Positions 28,504 to 38,848 of a stretch of 64,000 bases of DNA are shown here, piece after piece; the stretch's first letter is position 1, and each line of letters begins with the position of its first letter. The position numbers and the translations under genes are program-made. The notes below the pieces were generated by a model that saw only the letters and a program-made list of their open reading frames with translations, was not told where the DNA came from and did not search any database. The stretch spans positions 992,001 through 1,056,000 of the forward strand of contig NZ_AP018164.1 in NCBI RefSeq assembly GCF_002356315.1, in the 5' to 3' direction. Source of the stretch: Mycobacterium shigaense. Lineage in GTDB: Bacteria; Actinomycetota; Actinomycetes; Mycobacteriales; Mycobacteriaceae.

Positions 28504-29895
28504 GTGGCGGGCGGACCGACCACCTGGCTATACGTCAGCGGGTACCGATTTCTGCTGCACCGCGCGGAGTCCGCGTTGCTGGGTGTCGATAGCCGTGTGT
28601 CGGGCGAGTCCCTGCGCTCGCGGACGGCGCCGTTGACGATTGGGTGCGTCGTCGCCGCGATCGCGTTCGCAGGATGTGCACTTCTTGGTTTGCTGCGGCC
28701 CGAAGCAAGACTCGACCAACTGCAGATCGTGATGGGCAAACGGACCGGAGCGCTGTATGTCCGAGTCGATGATACCTGGCATCCGGTGCTGAACTTGGTC
28801 TCGGCGCGGTTGATCGCGGGGACCGATGCCGACCCGCAACCCGTGCGTGAGTCTGAACTGAGTCACACGAAACGTGGTCCACTGCTGGGAATTCCGGGTG
28901 CACCGCAGCTGGTTGGTTCACTATTGCCCGGCGAGCAAGCGGTGTGGACTATCTGCGATGGCGGCGAGGAATCCGCCACGACCGTCGTTGTCGAGGCCGC
29001 CCCAGCACCGCCGGACGGTCGGCTCACCGACGAGCAGGCGATCCTGGCCACCGCCGGCGCGGGTTCGCCCACGTACCTGCTCTACCGGGGGAAGCGGGCC
29101 GTCGTCGACCTGGCAGATCCCGCCGTGGTACGCGCGCTCGGGCTGCAGGGACGCGCGTCGTCCGCCGTGTCGCCGCTGTTGCTGAACGCCGTCCCGGAGG
29201 TGTCGCCGATTACGACGCCACGCATTCGCGGGGTGGGCGAGAAAGCGGCCGGACTGCCCGGCTTTCCCGTCGGCGCCCTGCTGCGCCTTGCCCGCGGCGA
29301 CGGTGACGAGTATTACGCCGTTCTGGGTTCCGGGGTCCAGCGCATCGGCAGGGTGGCCGCGGATCTGCTGCGTTTCAGCGATTCGCGCGGCTCCGCCGAC
29401 GTCCCCGCGGTAGCGCCCGACGTGCTGCACGCGGCTCCCGTCGTCACGGCACTGCCCGTGGCGACGTTTCCCGATCAGCCGCCGCAAACGTTGGTCTTCG
29501 CAACCCACCAGGCCGATTCCGTCGTATGTGCGGCGTGGGACCCGGGGCATTCGGACACCGCATCTTTGGCGGCCGGTCGGCTGCCGGTGCCCTCCGGGCA
29601 GGCACCGGTGACCCTGGCGCAGGCCGACGGCCGCGGTCCGGCGCTTGACGCGGTTTACCTGCCGCCGGGCCGGAGCGCCTACGTGCGGCCGTATGGACAA
29701 GCCGGCGCGCGCTACCTGGTCACCGACACCGGGGTGCGGTTCGTGATTCACGATGATGACGCCGCGCGTGACCTCGGTTTGCCCCCCGCGGCGACCCCGG
29801 TTCCCTGGCCGTTGCTGGCTGCTTTGCCTTCCGGGCCCGAGCTGAGCAGGGCAAGCGCTCTAGTCGCCCGCGACGCGGTCGCGGGCACCCCTTGA
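28504..29895 (+). CDS. eccB4: ESX-4 type VII secretion membrane component EccB4
   Basis: A 463-residue core component of the ESX-4 translocon. It has a short cytosolic N terminus (TTWLYVSGYRFLLHRAESALLG, shared by EccB proteins), one transmembrane helix at about 43-64, and a large periplasmic domain with repeats. GTG 28504 is set by GGAGG at 28495-28499. Its 3' end overlaps mycP4 by 36 nt on the opposite strand. ESX-4 is the ancestral mycobacterial T7SS and lacks EccE, PE/PPE and EspG. The arrangement equals Rv3450c in mirror image. Confidence 0.95.
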   Translation: MAGGPTTWLYVSGYRFLLHRAESALLGVDSRVSGESLRSRTAPLTIGCVVAAIAFAGCALLGLLRPEARLDQLQIVMGKRTGALYVRVDDTWHPVLNLVSARLIAGTDADPQPVRESELSHTKRGPLLGIPGAPQLVGSLLPGEQAVWTICDGGEESATTVVVEAAPAPPDGRLTDEQAILATAGAGSPTYLLYRGKRAVVDLADPAVVRALGLQGRASSAVSPLLLNAVPEVSPITTPRIRGVGEKAAGLPGFPVGALLRLARGDGDEYYAVLGSGVQRIGRVAADLLRFSDSRGSADVPAVAPDVLHAAPVVTALPVATFPDQPPQTLVFATHQADSVVCAAWDPGHSDTASLAAGRLPVPSGQAPVTLAQADGRGPALDAVYLPPGRSAYVRPYGQAGARYLVTDTGVRFVIHDDDAARDLGLPPAATPVPWPLLAALPSGPELSRASALVARDAVAGTP

Positions 29896-31188
29896 TCGGG
29901 CCGGTATGCGAGCTTTCGCCCGACCGGCGAGGGGTACCGCGAGAAGGATGACCAGACAGACGACCGCCCCGCATATTGCGGTGTCCCGGCCGGGCGAGTC
30001 CGGCCGCTGTGCTGCTGGTGCCGGCGGGGCCGGCGGCTGCGGGGTGGGCGGGTTCGGGGTGCTGGCCGGCGGCGTCGAGTCGCTGCTGACGGCGGTCAGG
30101 ATATCGACCGCGCCGCTGCCGACGAACGGATTCCAGCCGCCGGGCGGGTGGTGCGCGGTCGACTCGATGCGCTGCATCACCTGCCGCGCGCTCAGAGCCG
30201 GGAAGCGGGCCCGGATCAACGCGGCGAGTCCGCTGACGATGGGCGCGGCAAAGCTGGTGCCGGACAGCGCCGCCGACCCGAGCGATGTCACCCCCTCGCC
30301 GGTGGCCGCCACGTCGACCCACGGTCCGGCGAGGGTGAACGCGGACGGAGCACCGTCGGCAGTTACCGATCCCACCGTCAACACGTAGTCGTCGTACCAA
30401 GCGGGACTGACCGCGACGGTGGCCGTCTGCCAGGTCGCATCCGCCCGCTGCGGCGGGCACTGCCCAGCGCCGCCAGTGTTGCCGGCCGCGGCGACGATGA
30501 CGACGTTCTTGACGTCGACCGCGTAGGCCAGCGCGGCGCCAAGCGAGCGGTCGTCGAGTGCCGACGCGACCGGGACGCAGGCCACCGACGAAATGTTGAT
30601 CACCGAAGCGCCCAGATCGGCGGCCGTGCGCACGGCCCGTGCCATCGTGTCGACGTCACCGACGCCCGAGCTCGACGGATCGCTTGCCAGACCAAACTTC
30701 GCGCTGGACTGGCGGATGCTGATCAGGGTGGCGTCGGGCGCCACCCCGCCCGAACCGTCAGGCTCGGAGTCGATTGCGGCAGCGATGATCCCGGCCACCA
30801 AGGTGCCGTGCGCATCGCAGTCCTGGGTGCCGTCACCGGTAAACACGTAGTCGCCCCCCGGCACCACGCCGGGTAAGCCGCGATGTCGCGACACACCGGT
30901 ATCGATGACTGCGACGCGTTGGCCGGCGCCGCGAGACAGCGGCCATACCCGTGGCAGGTCGAGAGCACCGGGCCTGCTGGGGCCCGTGCTGGAAGCCGTG
31001 GCGACCATCGCGCATACATCACGTTGCACCGTCGGCCGCGGCGGTGCCGGCAGGGCCGGCTTGGGCAACCATCGGTCGTCGACCTCCGGTGGCGAAACCG
31101 CATGTGCTGTCGGCACTCCGAGTTGCGGCAACGCGGTCAGCGCCATCGCCGCCAGCACGCGCGCGACGCGTGCTGGCGTCAGCCCCAC
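29860..31188 (-). CDS. mycP4: ESX-4 mycosin protease MycP4
   Basis: A 442-residue membrane-anchored subtilisin-like protease. A signal peptide spans about 1-30. The catalytic triad is D96 (VIDTGVS), H127 (DAHGTLVAG) and serine in LSGTSFAAPIVSG. A Pro-rich linker and a C-terminal transmembrane helix (AICGAVVCLVILLAVPLAG) follow. I chose GTG 31188, which overlaps the end of eccD4 by 10 nt; the open frame continues upstream only as a shadow of eccD4. Mycosins stabilise the ESX complex and process substrates. The 3' end overlaps eccB4. Confidence 0.94.
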   Translation of the reverse strand: MGLTPARVARVLAAMALTALPQLGVPTAHAVSPPEVDDRWLPKPALPAPPRPTVQRDVCAMVATASSTGPSRPGALDLPRVWPLSRGAGQRVAVIDTGVSRHRGLPGVVPGGDYVFTGDGTQDCDAHGTLVAGIIAAAIDSEPDGSGGVAPDATLISIRQSSAKFGLASDPSSSGVGDVDTMARAVRTAADLGASVINISSVACVPVASALDDRSLGAALAYAVDVKNVVIVAAAGNTGGAGQCPPQRADATWQTATVAVSPAWYDDYVLTVGSVTADGAPSAFTLAGPWVDVAATGEGVTSLGSAALSGTSFAAPIVSGLAALIRARFPALSARQVMQRIESTAHHPPGGWNPFVGSGAVDILTAVSSDSTPPASTPNPPTPQPPAPPAPAAQRPDSPGRDTAICGAVVCLVILLAVPLAGRAKARIPARSRGARDRVAGD

Positions 31189-32566
31189 GGCGGATACAGG
31201 TCGCGGGCGGCACCGTAGAGGCCGCACACCCAACAGGTCAGCGGCACCATCGCGACCAGTCCCAGCCACTCCAGCAGCTCGACGCTTCGCCGCGCGACGG
31301 GCGAAATCGACGTCGGTGCGGCGGCGAAGCCGAGCATGTACGCGACAGCGACGAGAGATACCGTCGCGGTGGCCATCCAGAGCCCCTGGTGCGGGGCGTG
31401 ACCGCGGCGAAGCCCAATACCGTTGCCGTGCTGACAATCCCGTTGATGACGCAGATCAGCGTCCTGCGCTGAATCCGCTGGCCGTGCAGGACCAGGAGGG
31501 TGGCGCTCAGCGCGCCGAAGGCGCTGCAGGCCGCTCGTGGTGCGCCACCGACCGCGGTGGCGATCGCACCGGCCGCCGCCGACGACGAGAATGCGGCGAC
31601 GAGGCTTGCCAGGCAGCCGTCGGCGCGAATCACCCTTTCCGGCAGCTCATCTGCGTGTGGCTCAGCGTTCGGTGCTTCGAATAGTATGGGTGCTAATCCG
31701 GCCAGGATGATCGAAACCCGCCCCGTGGCACCCAGTAGACCAAGCGATACCAGGGTTGCTACCGAGCTGACGGCACGCAGCGGGGCGTCGGTGACCAATC
31801 CGGCTAGCGCGGCGAGGGCGGCGGTCACCTCGAAGCACACCATGGCGGTGAATACGGTGGTACCACAGCCGGTGATGCGCATGACGACAGTCGAGGCGAC
31901 GGCCGCCGCCATCGCGGCCAGCAGAACGTTGGCGAGTCCCGGAACGCCCGGTACCGCGAGGAAGCCTGCCGATGCGACGAATACGGTGGCGATTACGCCC
32001 AGCGTGGTCGTGGCGACCGCATCTCGGTGTGCGCGGTATCCGATTGTCGCGAACATCAAGGCGGCGATGCCGGCCAGAGCCAAGGCGCTGGCTGTCGCAT
32101 CGAAATGACGAGTGATGTTCAGGAAAAGCGCATTTCGCAGTAGGGCGACGGAGCCGACGATGGTGAACAGAACCGCTGCCACCGCGCCGGTAAGTCGGGC
32201 CGCGTGCCGCCGTTGCGGTCGATCCGTGCCGCCCGTGGGTAAGGTCGACCAGACGGCCTCGGCCACATCGTCGTGCCTTGGAACGACCGCCCGCGCCTGG
32301 GTGCGGCTCAGGACCAACGTGTCGCCGTCTCGGATGCCGTTCTGCGCCAGCGTCATCGCCACATGCAGCGCGGCCGTGCCGGGGCGGCACAGTTGGTAGT
32401 GCCTGGCCGTCGGATCAGGGGGCCTGTCGACAGCCCGGCCTTCCACGATGTCGACGATTGGTGGAATGAGGGTACCGACGGGCATCTGCGACGGTAGCGC
32501 CACGTCGACGACGCTGCCGTCGGCGTGAATAGAGACCCGGCGTAACTCCCGATCTGATGCGGACAC
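31179..32566 (-). CDS. eccD4: ESX-4 polytopic membrane component EccD4, with a single-base frameshift
   Basis: EccD forms the membrane vestibule of type VII systems: an N-terminal ubiquitin-like domain (ELRRVSIHADGSVVDVALP to LSRTQARAV), then eleven transmembrane helices. The first part reads in one frame up to INGIVSTATVLG and the last 70 residues (GHAPHQGLWMATATVSLVA to DLYPPWG) in another. The break is at a CCC run (31413-31415), where one more base gives a continuous protein of about 462 residues, the usual EccD4 length. I regard a sequencing error as more likely than decay. GTG 32566 is the preferred start, with a G-run ribosome site, but an earlier GTG is possible. Confidence 0.88.
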
Positions 32567-32668
32567 CGGTACCCCCCCTGCGACTCGGATTGCCGCCACA
32601 CTAACCCGATTCCGATCCGCGAGTATCCGGCTTTCCACAGGCGAATTGCCGGCCGGTCTTGCGCTGCC

Positions 32669-32674
32669 TACGGT
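32669..32674 (+). promoter_or_regulatory. -10 element of eccC4
   Basis: TACGGT, 23 nt upstream of the ATG, followed by GTGAGCC and preceded by TTGCG. It resembles the block before eccB4 and lies in the divergent eccD4/eccC4 gap. Confidence 0.4.
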
Positions 32675-32697
32675 GTGAGCCGACTGGGAGGGGCCCG

Positions 32698-35600
32698 ATG
32701 ACACAAGCGTTCGTACCCGCTGCCCGACGGCCGCCGCTGCCGGTCGCCGGTCCGGACATCACCGTCGCGCCGCCACCGGATTTGCCCAGTCCCGCAACGG
32801 GCCTATCGACTCGGCTGCTGCCCGTCATCACGTCGGTCGCGGCAGTGGGGGTGATGGCGGTCGTGTTCTTCACGCGGTCGGGCTCGGGCCGCAATCCCGC
32901 CTTCCTCGCGCTCCCGGTGATGATGATCGTCTCGACGCTGCTGGCCGTGCTGACCGGGCGTGGCCAGCACCCGGGACGGCGGATCCGCGCGGAGCGGGTC
33001 GCGTATTTCCGGATGCTGAATCGCGTGCGCGACGAGGCGTCTGAAACCGCTGCTGCACAACGCTCGTCGCTCATCTGGAGTCATCCCGAACCGGATACCC
33101 TCTGGACGTTGATCGGCGGTACGCGGATGTGGGAGCGACGGGCCGGCGATACGGATTTTTGTGTGGTCCGAGTCGGCACCGGCGCTCAACCGCTGGCACG
33201 GCGCCTGGTCGCGCCGGACGGTCTGGATGCGGAGCGTTGCGACCCGGTGACCGTGATGGCGATGCGCCGCTTCATCCGCACTCATTCGACGATCGACCAG
33301 GTGCCCGTCGCTGTCGACTTGCGCGATCGCAACTCCGTGGCGATCGAGGGTGGCCTGAGCGAGGTGCGCGGCCTGCTGCGCGCCATGATCTGCCAGCTGG
33401 CCGTGTTCCACGCCCCGGACCAGGTGCTGATCGCCGGCCTGGTCGGTGAAGGCAATCAAGCGCATTGGGAATGGTTGAAGTGGTTGCCGCACAACCAACA
33501 CCCGACCGCCGCCGATTTCGTGGGGTCCGCGCGCATGATATACCGCAGTCCAGCCGAATTACGAAGTGCGCTAGCCGATCTGGGCCCGAAGCAGCTAGTG
33601 GTGATCGCCGACCAGGACGGGGGAATCGAAGCCGATCTCTTCGTCACCATTCCGCAGATGACCGTCATCGAGGTCCGCCTCGGGCGGGAAGGCTCACCCC
33701 CGATGCTCAGGTATACCGATCACACCCGAGCGCTGTTTTGTCCGGATGACTTGGCACCCATGGATGCGCTGATATGTGGCCGCCGCCTGGCGGCGTACCG
33801 TGTCGACGCGGCGGTCAGTCACTTGAACTCGGACCGGGCTTGGCCGGGATTGGTGGGCATTGACGACGTCGCAGAATTCGACCCAATCACGTCGTGGGAC
33901 AACCATTACGAAAGACTCCTGCGCATACCGATCGGGACGACCACCGATGGGGTGCCCCTCGAGCTGGATATCAAAGAGGCCGCGCAGGGCGGTGTCGGGC
34001 CGCATGGGCTGTGCGTCGGCGCCACCGGATCGGGCAAATCGGAGCTGTTACGTACCGTGGCGCTGGGCATGATGGTGCGCAATTCGCCCGAAGTCCTCAA
34101 CCTGCTTCTCATCGACTTCAAAGGCGGCGCGACCTTTCTTGATCTAGCAGAGGCGCCGCATGTTGCGGCGATCATCACCAACCTCGCGGAGGAGGCGCCG
34201 CTGGTCGCCCGCATGCGAGACGCGCTGGCCGGCGAGATGAACCGGCGCCAACAGCTGCTGCGGGCCGCAGGCTGCGGCAGCATTGCCTCCTACGACCATG
34301 CACGCCGGACCGGAACGCGTCTGGTCGCCCTCCCCGCGTTGTTCGTGGTCGTCGACGAATTCTCCGAGTTGCTCAGCCAGCACCCGGATTTCACCGACAC
34401 GTTCGTGGCGATCGGCCGGCTCGGCCGGTCGCTGGGCATGCATCTACTGCTGGCCAGCCAGCGTCTCGACGAAGGCAGGCTGAGGGGACTCGAAGCCCAT
34501 CTGTCGTATCGGATGTGCCTGAAGACCCTCTCGGCCGGCGAATCACGAATCGCACTGGGAACGGCGGATGCCTATCAGCTGCCCAACACACCCGGCGCCG
34601 GTTTCCTGCGATCGGGCAGCGACGAGCCGGTCCGCTTCCAGGCCGCGTTCGTTTCGGCGCCGACGGCGGCAAGCGACGCTGATCACGCGACTGTGCCGGC
34701 GCCAACGGACGATGTGCGGCCGTTCACGTTGGCGGCCAGCGGACCGGTCATACGGGCGCCCGTCACAGCACGGGCGCACGCGCGACGGACGGTACTGCAG
34801 ACGGTCGTGCGACGGTTGGCCGGTTTGGGTCCGCCCGCCCGCCGGGTCTGGCTGCCGCCGCTCGGTCCGGCGCCGTCGCTGGACAGCTTGCTGGCCGACG
34901 TGGGAACGGCGGCCACGAGCCTGATCGTGCCGGTCGGCGTCGTCGATCGTCCCTTCGAGCAATGCCGGACCCCGCTGACCATCGACTTAGCGGGCGCGGC
35001 AGGCAATCTCGCCGTGGTCGGTGCGCCGCAGTCGGGCAAGTCGACAGCCTTGCGCACGGTGATCACCGCGCTGGCGGCCACGCATGACCCGAGCCAGGTG
35101 CAGTTCTATTGCCTGGATTTCGGGGGCGGCGCGCTGTCATCCGTGCGTACCTTGCCGCATGTCGGTGCTGTCGCAAGCAGGGCCGAGCAGCAGCTCGTCA
35201 CCCGCATCATCGCCGAACTCGAGTCGGTCGTGCAAACCCGCGAGGCCATCTATGCGGAGCGCGGCGTCGATTCGATGGCCCAGTACCGTCGGCAGCGCGA
35301 GGCAAGGGACTCCGATCCGTTCGGCGACGTCTTCCTCGTGGTCGACGGCTGGGGGACCCTGCGCCACGAGTTCGGTGGGCTGGAGGAGCCGGTCACCGCC
35401 CTGGCCGCACAGGGCCTTTCGTTTGGCGTGCACGTCGTCTTGTCCGCGTCGCGGTGGCCGGACATCAGGCCCTCGTTGAAGGATCAGATCGGCACTCGTA
35501 TCGAATTGCGGCTCGGCGATCCCGCCGACTCCGAATTCGATCGCAAACGGGCCCATGATGTGCCCCTCGGCAGGCCGGGCCGCGGCCTGTCGCGTGACGG

Positions 35601-36435
35601 GTTGCACATGGTCATCGCCCGGCCTATCGACGGTGACGAGCGGTGGTGCAACCACAGCGGTTTCGCGGCGCCGCCCATCCCCCTGCTGCCTGTGCAGGTA
35701 GAACTCGACGCCATCGTTCAGCAGGCCGGACCGTGGCGGGGCACTCAGATCCTGCTCGGTGTCGACGAGCACCGACTTCGACCGGTCGCCATCGACTTCG
35801 AGCGCGATTCACATCTGCTGATCCTCGGTGATACGGAGTGTGGGAAGACGGCCACGCTGCGTACTGTGTGCCACGAGATCACCCGGACGAAGACCGTTGC
35901 GGAGGCCCGACTGTTCGTCGTCGACTTCCGGCGCTCCCTGCTCGGCGTCATCGAGTCGGAGCATCTCGGCGGCTACGCCGTGTCGCCGGCCGCGCTGGAT
36001 GTGTTGCTACCCGATCTGCTGGCTCTGCTGCGGCGACGAATGCCTCCTGCGGATGCGAGCCAGGCGCAGTTGCGGACCGGGTCCTGGTGGTCGGGCCCGG
36101 ACATCTATGTCGTGGTAGACGATTACGACCTCGTCGTCACCGCGACGGGGAACCCGTTGGCCCATATCATCGAATACCTGCCGTATGCGAGGGATTTAGG
36201 GCTGCACGTGGTCATAGCGCGCCGCAGCGGGGGCGCCGCGCGGGCCCTGTTCGAGCCGCTGTTGGCCGGACTGCGCGACCTTGGCTGCCTGGGGCTGATG
36301 ATGAGTGGCCGGCCAGACGAGGGCGTGCTGTTGGGGTCGAGCCGACCGGCGCGACTGCCGCCGGGTCGCGGCCTTCTGGTCACCCGCACCGGTGCAGAAC
36401 GGCTCGTACAGGTGGGTTGGTGCCCGGCGCCGTGA
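32698..36435 (+). CDS. eccC4: ESX-4 FtsK/SpoIIIE-type ATPase EccC4
   Basis: A 1245-residue motor ATPase of the ESX-4 secretion system. Two transmembrane helices lie near residues 40-60 and 67-87. Three nucleotide-binding domains follow with P-loops GATGSGKS (about 441), GAPQSGKST (about 775) and GDTECGKT (about 1045). The first is usually the catalytically important one; the third is less canonical. ATG 32698 follows GGGAGGGG; an upstream in-frame start at 32659 overlaps the promoter block. It recognises C-terminal YxxxD/E signals on Esx substrates in related systems. A single-chain EccC is normal for ESX-4 (Rv3447c). Confidence 0.96.
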   Translation: MTQAFVPAARRPPLPVAGPDITVAPPPDLPSPATGLSTRLLPVITSVAAVGVMAVVFFTRSGSGRNPAFLALPVMMIVSTLLAVLTGRGQHPGRRIRAERVAYFRMLNRVRDEASETAAAQRSSLIWSHPEPDTLWTLIGGTRMWERRAGDTDFCVVRVGTGAQPLARRLVAPDGLDAERCDPVTVMAMRRFIRTHSTIDQVPVAVDLRDRNSVAIEGGLSEVRGLLRAMICQLAVFHAPDQVLIAGLVGEGNQAHWEWLKWLPHNQHPTAADFVGSARMIYRSPAELRSALADLGPKQLVVIADQDGGIEADLFVTIPQMTVIEVRLGREGSPPMLRYTDHTRALFCPDDLAPMDALICGRRLAAYRVDAAVSHLNSDRAWPGLVGIDDVAEFDPITSWDNHYERLLRIPIGTTTDGVPLELDIKEAAQGGVGPHGLCVGATGSGKSELLRTVALGMMVRNSPEVLNLLLIDFKGGATFLDLAEAPHVAAIITNLAEEAPLVARMRDALAGEMNRRQQLLRAAGCGSIASYDHARRTGTRLVALPALFVVVDEFSELLSQHPDFTDTFVAIGRLGRSLGMHLLLASQRLDEGRLRGLEAHLSYRMCLKTLSAGESRIALGTADAYQLPNTPGAGFLRSGSDEPVRFQAAFVSAPTAASDADHATVPAPTDDVRPFTLAASGPVIRAPVTARAHARRTVLQTVVRRLAGLGPPARRVWLPPLGPAPSLDSLLADVGTAATSLIVPVGVVDRPFEQCRTPLTIDLAGAAGNLAVVGAPQSGKSTALRTVITALAATHDPSQVQFYCLDFGGGALSSVRTLPHVGAVASRAEQQLVTRIIAELESVVQTREAIYAERGVDSMAQYRRQREARDSDPFGDVFLVVDGWGTLRHEFGGLEEPVTALAAQGLSFGVHVVLSASRWPDIRPSLKDQIGTRIELRLGDPADSEFDRKRAHDVPLGRPGRGLSRDGLHMVIARPIDGDERWCNHSGFAAPPIPLLPVQVELDAIVQQAGPWRGTQILLGVDEHRLRPVAIDFERDSHLLILGDTECGKTATLRTVCHEITRTKTVAEARLFVVDFRRSLLGVIESEHLGGYAVSPAALDVLLPDLLALLRRRMPPADASQAQLRTGSWWSGPDIYVVVDDYDLVVTATGNPLAHIIEYLPYARDLGLHVVIARRSGGAARALFEPLLAGLRDLGCLGLMMSGRPDEGVLLGSSRPARLPPGRGLLVTRTGAERLVQVGWCPAP

Positions 36436-36442
36436 GCTTGCG

Positions 36443-37684
36443 GTGAACCGACACCAGGCGATGATCGAGGCGGGCCCCGGTGAAATTCGCCAATTGTGTT
36501 GTGGGACAGGCTCGATTGTCGAACCATCGGAAGTCGTCGACGCGGCGTTGGGTGCGCTCGACGATCGTGTCGCGTTGGTCGGCGGCCGTCCGATGGCGCT
36601 CGATTCATTGTGGCGGACCGCGCTGCAGTCGTTGGCATGCGGGGCCGACGATCCGGCGAGCGGGACCGTGATCCTCCACCCATCCTGGTGGTCGCCGTCG
36701 CGCATTGGTCTCGTCGCCCAAGCCGTCGAAAGCCTGCCGGGCGAAGTGCTGCTGCGTCCGCGATCCTGGCTGTCGAGGCAGGTGCCCGAGGCCGCTTCGG
36801 CACCCAGTGTGGTGGTGGAGATCGCCGAGCGGTTGGTAGCGATTGTCGGTACTGACATCAGCGGCATAGCCCGGACCGGGGAGCCGCGCGCCGTCGCCGA
36901 GGGTGTGGCACGGGCAGTGAGCGAGATGTTGTGCGGCGCAACTGCGGTCGTGCTGGTCGATGCGCCGGCCGGCGTCTCGGACGCGCCGGCGCTCGCGGCC
37001 CTGATCGCCCGGGAGGTACGCGATGGCGGTGCGTCGGCAATTGAAATCGATGCCGCCCGGTTAGCGAAGCTGGCGCTTTCGGCCCAGCCGACCCGGTCGC
37101 CGCAACGCAAGCCGCACCCGCCCGGACGCAGCGCCAGGTGTGGTCGATTGCGCGCCTCGGCGTGGCGGGGGCTGGCGGCTGCCGCTGTCGTCCTGGCGGC
37201 GGTGGTGCCGGTGATGGCCGGAGTCGGTCGCCACGGCCCAGCGACTACCGCCGCGACGACATTCTTGGTTGAGGGCCGGGTGGCGATGACCGTGCCCGCG
37301 AATTGGGTTGTGCAGCGCGTGCTGGCCGGGCCTGGCTCGGCCCGAGTGCAAATCACGTCGCCCGCTGATCCCGAAGTGGCCATGCACATGACGCAGTCGC
37401 TCGTGCCTCCCAACGAGACGTTGGCTGTGACCGCCGAGCGGTTGCAGCGCGCTATGGGCTCCGAGCCCGTCGGCGTCTTCGTCGACCTCAATGCGTCCGG
37501 GACCAGCGCCGGGCGTCCCGCGGTGACCTACCGGGAGGTCCGCGCCAGCCACCAGGTGCGCTGGACAGTGCTACTCGACGGGCTGGTTCGGATCAGCGTC
37601 GGATGTCAGAGCCGGCCGGGCGGGGACGATGCAGTCCGCGACGTGTGCGAGCAGGCCGTGCGATCCGCGCGCGCAGTCGGGTAG
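36443..37684 (+). CDS. Type VII secretion-associated protein (Rv3446c-like)
   Basis: A 413-residue protein starting at GTG 36443, 7 nt after eccC4. The N-terminal half resembles an actin/Hsp70-like fold of T7SS-associated proteins. A transmembrane helix (GLAAAAVVLAAVVPVMAGVG) near residue 250 separates it from an outer C-terminal domain (TFLVEGRVAMTVPANWVVQR) typical of the TIGR03931-type family. The position between eccC4 and esxU is that of Rv3446c. Its biochemical role is unknown; structural or regulatory work at the ESX-4 membrane complex is likely. Confidence 0.85.
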   Translation: MNRHQAMIEAGPGEIRQLCCGTGSIVEPSEVVDAALGALDDRVALVGGRPMALDSLWRTALQSLACGADDPASGTVILHPSWWSPSRIGLVAQAVESLPGEVLLRPRSWLSRQVPEAASAPSVVVEIAERLVAIVGTDISGIARTGEPRAVAEGVARAVSEMLCGATAVVLVDAPAGVSDAPALAALIAREVRDGGASAIEIDAARLAKLALSAQPTRSPQRKPHPPGRSARCGRLRASAWRGLAAAAVVLAAVVPVMAGVGRHGPATTAATTFLVEGRVAMTVPANWVVQRVLAGPGSARVQITSPADPEVAMHMTQSLVPPNETLAVTAERLQRAMGSEPVGVFVDLNASGTSAGRPAVTYREVRASHQVRWTVLLDGLVRISVGCQSRPGGDDAVRDVCEQAVRSARAVG

Positions 37685-37703
37685 GGCTTCTCCGAAATTG
37701 GAT

Positions 37704-37730
37704 GGAACCTAATCGGATCCGGCGCGGTCG
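37704..37730 (+). promoter_or_regulatory. Candidate ECF (SigM-like) promoter for esxU-esxT
   Basis: GGAACC (37704-37709) with CGGTCG (37725-37730) after 15 nt resembles the GGAAC-N16-CGTC type read by mycobacterial SigM. SigM is known to activate esxU and esxT in M. tuberculosis. The element is 30 nt upstream of the esxU start. The assignment is inferred from similarity. Confidence 0.4.
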
Positions 37731-37760
37731 TACTAGGTATCAGTTCGGGAAGGAGATCGG

Positions 37761-38087
37761 GTGAGCACACCGATGGGCGCTGACACGCTGAGTACGGACT
37801 TCGACCTGATGCGTTCGGTCGCAGGTACCACCGACGCTCGGAACGAAGAAATCCGGGCCATGATGCAGGCTTTCATCGGCCGCATGAGCAGTGTCCCGCC
37901 GTCGGTGTGGGGTGGGCTGGCGGCCGCACGGTTCAAGGACGTGGTCGAACGCTGGAACGCCGAATCAACACGGCTTTACCACGTCCTGCAAGCCATCGCG
38001 CAAACCATCCGGCAGAACGAAGCCATGTTGCAGGAGGCCGGTCAGAGCCATGCGCATCACATCGCCGCGGCCGGCGGCCAATTGTGA
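37761..38087 (+). CDS. esxU: ESX-4 WXG100-family protein EsxU
   Basis: A 108-residue helical-hairpin protein exported by ESX-4, normally as a dimer with EsxT. The turn motif is W50-G-G52 (SVWGGLAA), between two amphipathic helices. GTG 37761 follows GGGAAGGAG. It is slightly longer than typical Esx proteins, with a His-rich C terminus ([13 protein letters not shown]). In M. tuberculosis the pair is Rv3445c/Rv3444c. Confidence 0.93.
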   Translation: MSTPMGADTLSTDFDLMRSVAGTTDARNEEIRAMMQAFIGRMSSVPPSVWGGLAAARFKDVVERWNAESTRLYHVLQAIAQTIRQNEAMLQEAGQSHAHHIAAAGGQL

Positions 38088-38102
38088 CCGAAAGGAGTTT
38101 TT

Positions 38103-38399
38103 GTGGATCCGGTAATTTCCTATAACTTCGGCGAAATCGAGTATTCGGTGCGTCAGGAGATTCACACCACGTCGGCCCGCTTCAACGCCGCGCTGGACGA
38201 CCTGCGGTCACACATCGCGCCGCTGCAACAGCTATGGACTCGCGAGGCCGCGGGTGCGTATCACGCGGAGCAGCTGAAGTGGAACCAGGCAGCGACCGCG
38301 CTGAACGAGATATTGATCGACCTCGGTAATGCGGTGCGTGACGGCGCGGAAGAGGTGGCCAAAGCCGACCGGCAAGCGGCTGGCGTCTGGACGCGGTAG
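38103..38399 (+). CDS. esxT: ESX-4 WXG100-family protein EsxT
   Basis: A 98-residue Esx partner of EsxU. The turn reads W45-T-R47 ([12 protein letters not shown]), a degenerate WXG motif where Arg replaces Gly, followed by the conserved Y..x..W60 pattern ([14 protein letters not shown]). The C terminus contains [10 protein letters not shown], where a YxxxD-like export signal would be expected but lacks the tyrosine. GTG 38103 follows AAAGGAG, 15 nt after esxU. It is the last gene of the ESX-4 transcript, before a strong hairpin. Confidence 0.93.
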   Translation: MDPVISYNFGEIEYSVRQEIHTTSARFNAALDDLRSHIAPLQQLWTREAAGAYHAEQLKWNQAATALNEILIDLGNAVRDGAEEVAKADRQAAGVWTR

Positions 38400-38415
38400 T
38401 CACGGATAACAGGCT

Positions 38416-38458
38416 CTGTGTTGGTCCCGGTGGAGGAGAGCCGTCGGGACCAACACAG
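38416..38458 (+). terminator. Strong hairpin after esxT
   Basis: CTGTGTTGGTCCCG (38416-38429) and CGGGACCAACACAG (38445-38458) form a perfect 14-bp stem with a 15-nt loop, 16 nt after the esxT stop. Flanking GATAAC and GTTATC could extend pairing past a bulge. There is no clear U-tract, which is common for mycobacterial terminators. Confidence 0.75.
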
Positions 38459-38512
38459 TTATCTTCGCCGCGCCGGAGCGCACCGAAAGCGTTGCCGGTG
38501 ACGTCGTACGAG

Positions 38513-38709
38513 TCAGCCTGTGCTTCCCCTGGTCCGAGGACGGCCGGGCCTGCGTTCCCAATCGGTTGCAAACTTGCGCACCGCCGCGGCGTCCCATACC
38601 GCGCCACGACGCAGCTCGGCCAATGGTGCGGGGAGAGCGGGTTCTGCCGCAACTGGTGCACACGTTGGCGCGCATCGCCGAGTTCCTCGGCGATCTCCGC
38701 GGCGGACAT
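38513..38709 (-). pseudogene. Small helix-turn-helix DNA-binding protein, frameshifted
   Basis: Minus-strand remnant of a small excisionase/MerR-like HTH protein. From ATG 38709 it reads [20 protein letters not shown] in one frame. After a break near 38638-38645 it continues in another frame as [20 protein letters not shown], with a basic tail ([11 protein letters not shown]) and a TGA at 38513. One added base would restore a protein of about 65 residues, possibly longer at its N terminus. It lies in the 608-nt gap between esxT and rplM. It is a decayed gene or carries a sequencing error; no target is known. Confidence 0.65.
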
Positions 38710-38848
38710 CAGTTCGGGGAATTTCGGAGCTTGTGCGCGGCTCCTGTTCTGCTTCTCGAGCGATTTCCAACCCGATGGGGGCGGGCCGCGCGGCTGCAGG
38801 ATTGGCAAGCAGAATTCGTCTGAGTGTTCCCAGCGGCTCATAGTCATT

